Assembly: GCA_900545915.1 (NCBI GenBank)
Contig: URAV01000017.1
Location: forward strand, 4,893-68,892
Reading direction: 5' to 3'
DNA: 64,000 bases
Source of the DNA: an uncultured Porphyromonadaceae bacterium
Lineage (GTDB): Bacteria > Bacteroidota > Bacteroidia > Bacteroidales > Coprobacteraceae
How positions within the stretch are numbered: position 1 is the first letter of the stretch; the number at the start of each line of letters is the position of its first letter. The notes beneath the pieces were generated by a model that was given only the letters and a program-made list of their open reading frames with translations, did no database searches and was not told the DNA's origin. Below are positions 62,337-64,000 of the stretch, one piece after another. A program made the position numbers and the translations under genes.

Positions 62337-63911
62337 ATGTTTACACAAGGAAAATTTATGGGATATTATTGGGGAGTCGGAGCATTTTTGTCCAAACACC
62401 CTAACGGAGGAATTCCCGGAGGTTTTTTCGTGAACGGAGAGACCAATTCGATATGGGTATGGGATTTTCTCAACAAGAAATGGATAGACAGCAATCGGGT
62501 GGAAGGTCCGTTGCAAGGAATGGTAGATGATCCGGCAACGTTTGAGCCGAATGCTAAATCGGGAATAAAAACGACATATTTGCATTTGTCGAATAAGCCG
62601 GGTAACATCACATTTGCCAATTTTTTAAATTCGGGTGTTCCGATAGAGGTCTCTACCGAAACGAATGCTGTTATAATGTTGTTTTGGAATGGCGATTATT
62701 GGGAGACGTCTGTCGTACCTATTTATGGAGATGTGTCGGACAAGGCCGACAAAGATCTGACGAACGTCACAGAAGGAGCTATTAGTTTAAAGGCCGGGAT
62801 TTATGAATTAGAGGGTAGAGACCAGCCGTTCAGGGCGTTGACGCTGCACCATTCAGGCGACCTGTATCATGCCATCGGGATCAATGATAATGGGCAGCCT
62901 GTCGCAGGAACTGGAACGGAAGGTCTTGATGGATATTTCAGAGAAAAGTGTCTTGCATATGCCGATCTGACGAATGTCACGGATGAAGACCTGGTCAAGG
63001 TTCTTTATGGATCGGGTTACGACAGCAGTGCGGAAGCATTCAGGGAATTTATCACGACAGTACCGGAAGCCATAAAAGTAATAAACAAGTCGGCTATAGA
63101 CAATACCACATCTTCCGGCAGTTATATTGTCATCGATAATCAGATGAATGTAACCACGTATTTGCTGTTGCTGGTAGATATGAGTGTAAATACGATAAAC
63201 AGAAAAAAAACTTATACACAGAAATTATTCGGAGACCCGGCAGGCGAAGTATTAGTAAGGGAAAAATCCGGAGACTCGGCATGGAGCGAATGGGCATCCC
63301 CCTTTGTCTCCGTAGATCTGACGAATGTAGATAAAAAAGCAATACAGGAAAAAGTCGGTATTTATGAATCGGAATATACCGACGATACGGATGCTTCCCG
63401 CCGCTTTATAGCATTAAAGGTCTGGGACGATGCCGATAATAATCGCAGTATCGGCATCACATCGGAAGGAGAGCCGTTCATAACCTTGTTAGATCCGGAG
63501 GAAAACCCAGAACGGATACCTCTTGCTCTTGCAAAAAATGCAAGTGATTCGGAAGCCGGTCTGATGCCATCATCGGACAAACAGAAACTGGACTCGATCG
63601 AAATAATAGAGATCGATCTCAATACTGCTGATGGTACGGAAGAAATAGCCGATGCGGATACCGACATACCGTTTTTAGGAAACAACACATTCAATGATAT
63701 AATAACAAATGTTGCGACAGGGACAAGATACCTGTTTTATTATAAATATACCGTTGAAGATACGACCTATACAGGGAATTTTGTTTTTGCGACAGAAAAT
63801 GACGGAGAAACCGGTAAAATAACCTTTACCAATCCGGAGTCTCTCGTCTACATGATTATAGAGAAAATAAGACCGGATATGCCGATCCAAATAGCAGTAA
63901 CGACACCATAA
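62337..63911 (+). CDS. Phage fibre-like protein with repeated DLTNV modules
   Basis: A 524-residue, beta-rich protein. A WSD-like N-terminal part (residues 1-110) precedes three DLTNV-led repeats (at about residues 140, 211 and 323), each followed by a predicted beta-stretch (GIYELEGRDQPFRALTL; GIYESEYTDDTDASRRFIAL). It ends in a SEAGLMPSSDKQKLDSIE motif common in phage tail or head fibres, plus a pyocin-knob-like segment (AGEVLVREKSGDSAWSEWASPF). It probably binds a surface receptor. The next gene starts 22 bp later. Confidence 0.75.
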   Translation: MFTQGKFMGYYWGVGAFLSKHPNGGIPGGFFVNGETNSIWVWDFLNKKWIDSNRVEGPLQGMVDDPATFEPNAKSGIKTTYLHLSNKPGNITFANFLNSGVPIEVSTETNAVIMLFWNGDYWETSVVPIYGDVSDKADKDLTNVTEGAISLKAGIYELEGRDQPFRALTLHHSGDLYHAIGINDNGQPVAGTGTEGLDGYFREKCLAYADLTNVTDEDLVKVLYGSGYDSSAEAFREFITTVPEAIKVINKSAIDNTTSSGSYIVIDNQMNVTTYLLLLVDMSVNTINRKKTYTQKLFGDPAGEVLVREKSGDSAWSEWASPFVSVDLTNVDKKAIQEKVGIYESEYTDDTDASRRFIALKVWDDADNNRSIGITSEGEPFITLLDPEENPERIPLALAKNASDSEAGLMPSSDKQKLDSIEIIEIDLNTADGTEEIADADTDIPFLGNNTFNDIITNVATGTRYLFYYKYTVEDTTYTGNFVFATENDGETGKITFTNPESLVYMIIEKIRPDMPIQIAVTTP

Positions 63912-63933
63912 AATCTAAAAACAAAGCATAAAG

Positions 63934-64000
63934 ATGAAACAGACAATCATGCCCTTAGACAAGAATCTGAATCCCGTACCGGTGATGCCGATAGGGATCT
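63934..64000 (+). CDS. N-terminus of the next phage-like gene (cut by window end)
   Basis: An open frame from ATG 63934 (MKQTIMPLDKNLNPVPVMPI) continues past the window edge; only 22 codons are visible. Short N-termini of the form MPLD.N.NPVPV occur in phage structural proteins. Confidence 0.45.
   Translation, partial: MKQTIMPLDKNLNPVPVMPIGI

Noticed and set aside
1..64000. CRISPR array
   Set aside because: No regularly spaced short direct repeats with unique spacers were seen; the dispersed palindromes are irregular and far apart.

Overview
The window looks like a chromosomal segment of a Bacteroidales bacterium (phylum Bacteroidota) with A+T-rich, roughly 40 percent G+C DNA. The genus cannot be fixed from the sequence alone. 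The support is an ExbB-ExbD-ExbD-TonB operon, DUF1573 and DUF3256 family proteins, an AraC-type regulator with a periplasmic beta-propeller, a 30-residue bS22/mS38-like ribosomal protein beside HU and RNase G, and recurrent Bacteroidota -7 promoter boxes (TAnnTTTG) with few clear Shine-Dalgarno sites.

Layout. 1-1.3 kb: minus-strand creD (cut by the window edge), a winged-helix regulator and a membrane protein, with two matching inverted-repeat operator candidates. 1.7-7.7 kb: minus-strand CusCBA/CzcCBA-type metal efflux operon headed by a small His-rich protein. 8.3-14.3 kb: TonB energising operon extended by a PstS-like lipoprotein and a TPR protein. 14.4-19.6 kb: pabC/pabB, an unusual transmembrane AraC regulator and fructose-bisphosphate aldolase. 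19.9-33.4 kb: speA, truA, two-domain housekeeping genes, HU, bS22-like, RNase G, uridine phosphorylase, hisS, a GNAT and a membrane-anchored MutS-like ATPase. 33.6-42 kb: two DUF1573 proteins, meaB, a CPA2 antiporter with Usp-like tail, and two secreted glycoside hydrolases. 42-47.3 kb: a glutamate/glutamine acid-resistance island (gadC, a K+-channel-like protein, glsA, gadB). 47.5-54.3 kb: transporters, a metallophosphoesterase, tRNA-Pro, tRNA-Phe, a NYN-domain protein and a PfkB sugar kinase. 54.5-64 kb: two blocks of phage-like genes separated by two ordinary host genes (BI-1 family and class I fumarase). The second block reads scaffold-like, HK97/SU10-like major capsid, two small proteins, fibre, and continues off the window.

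The most striking unexplained structure is a family of dispersed, imperfectly palindromic repeats of about 170 bp. Their ends resemble TTAGAGCCTGTCTAAATTTT and its complement. I count about 15 full, shortened or fragmentary copies between 15.9 and 58.7 kb, none inside a gene. Seven of the nine divergent protein-gene intergenic regions carry one. Wherever orientation can be read in those regions, the same arm faces the minus-strand gene, about 34-141 bp from its start codon. This looks like either a MITE-like mobile element with a strong target preference or a repeated regulatory element.

A second candidate system is the phage-like cassette, which encodes a capsid-type protein preceded in frame by a transmembrane helix and a lipoprotein with a C-terminal membrane helix (the layout of a unimolecular spanin).
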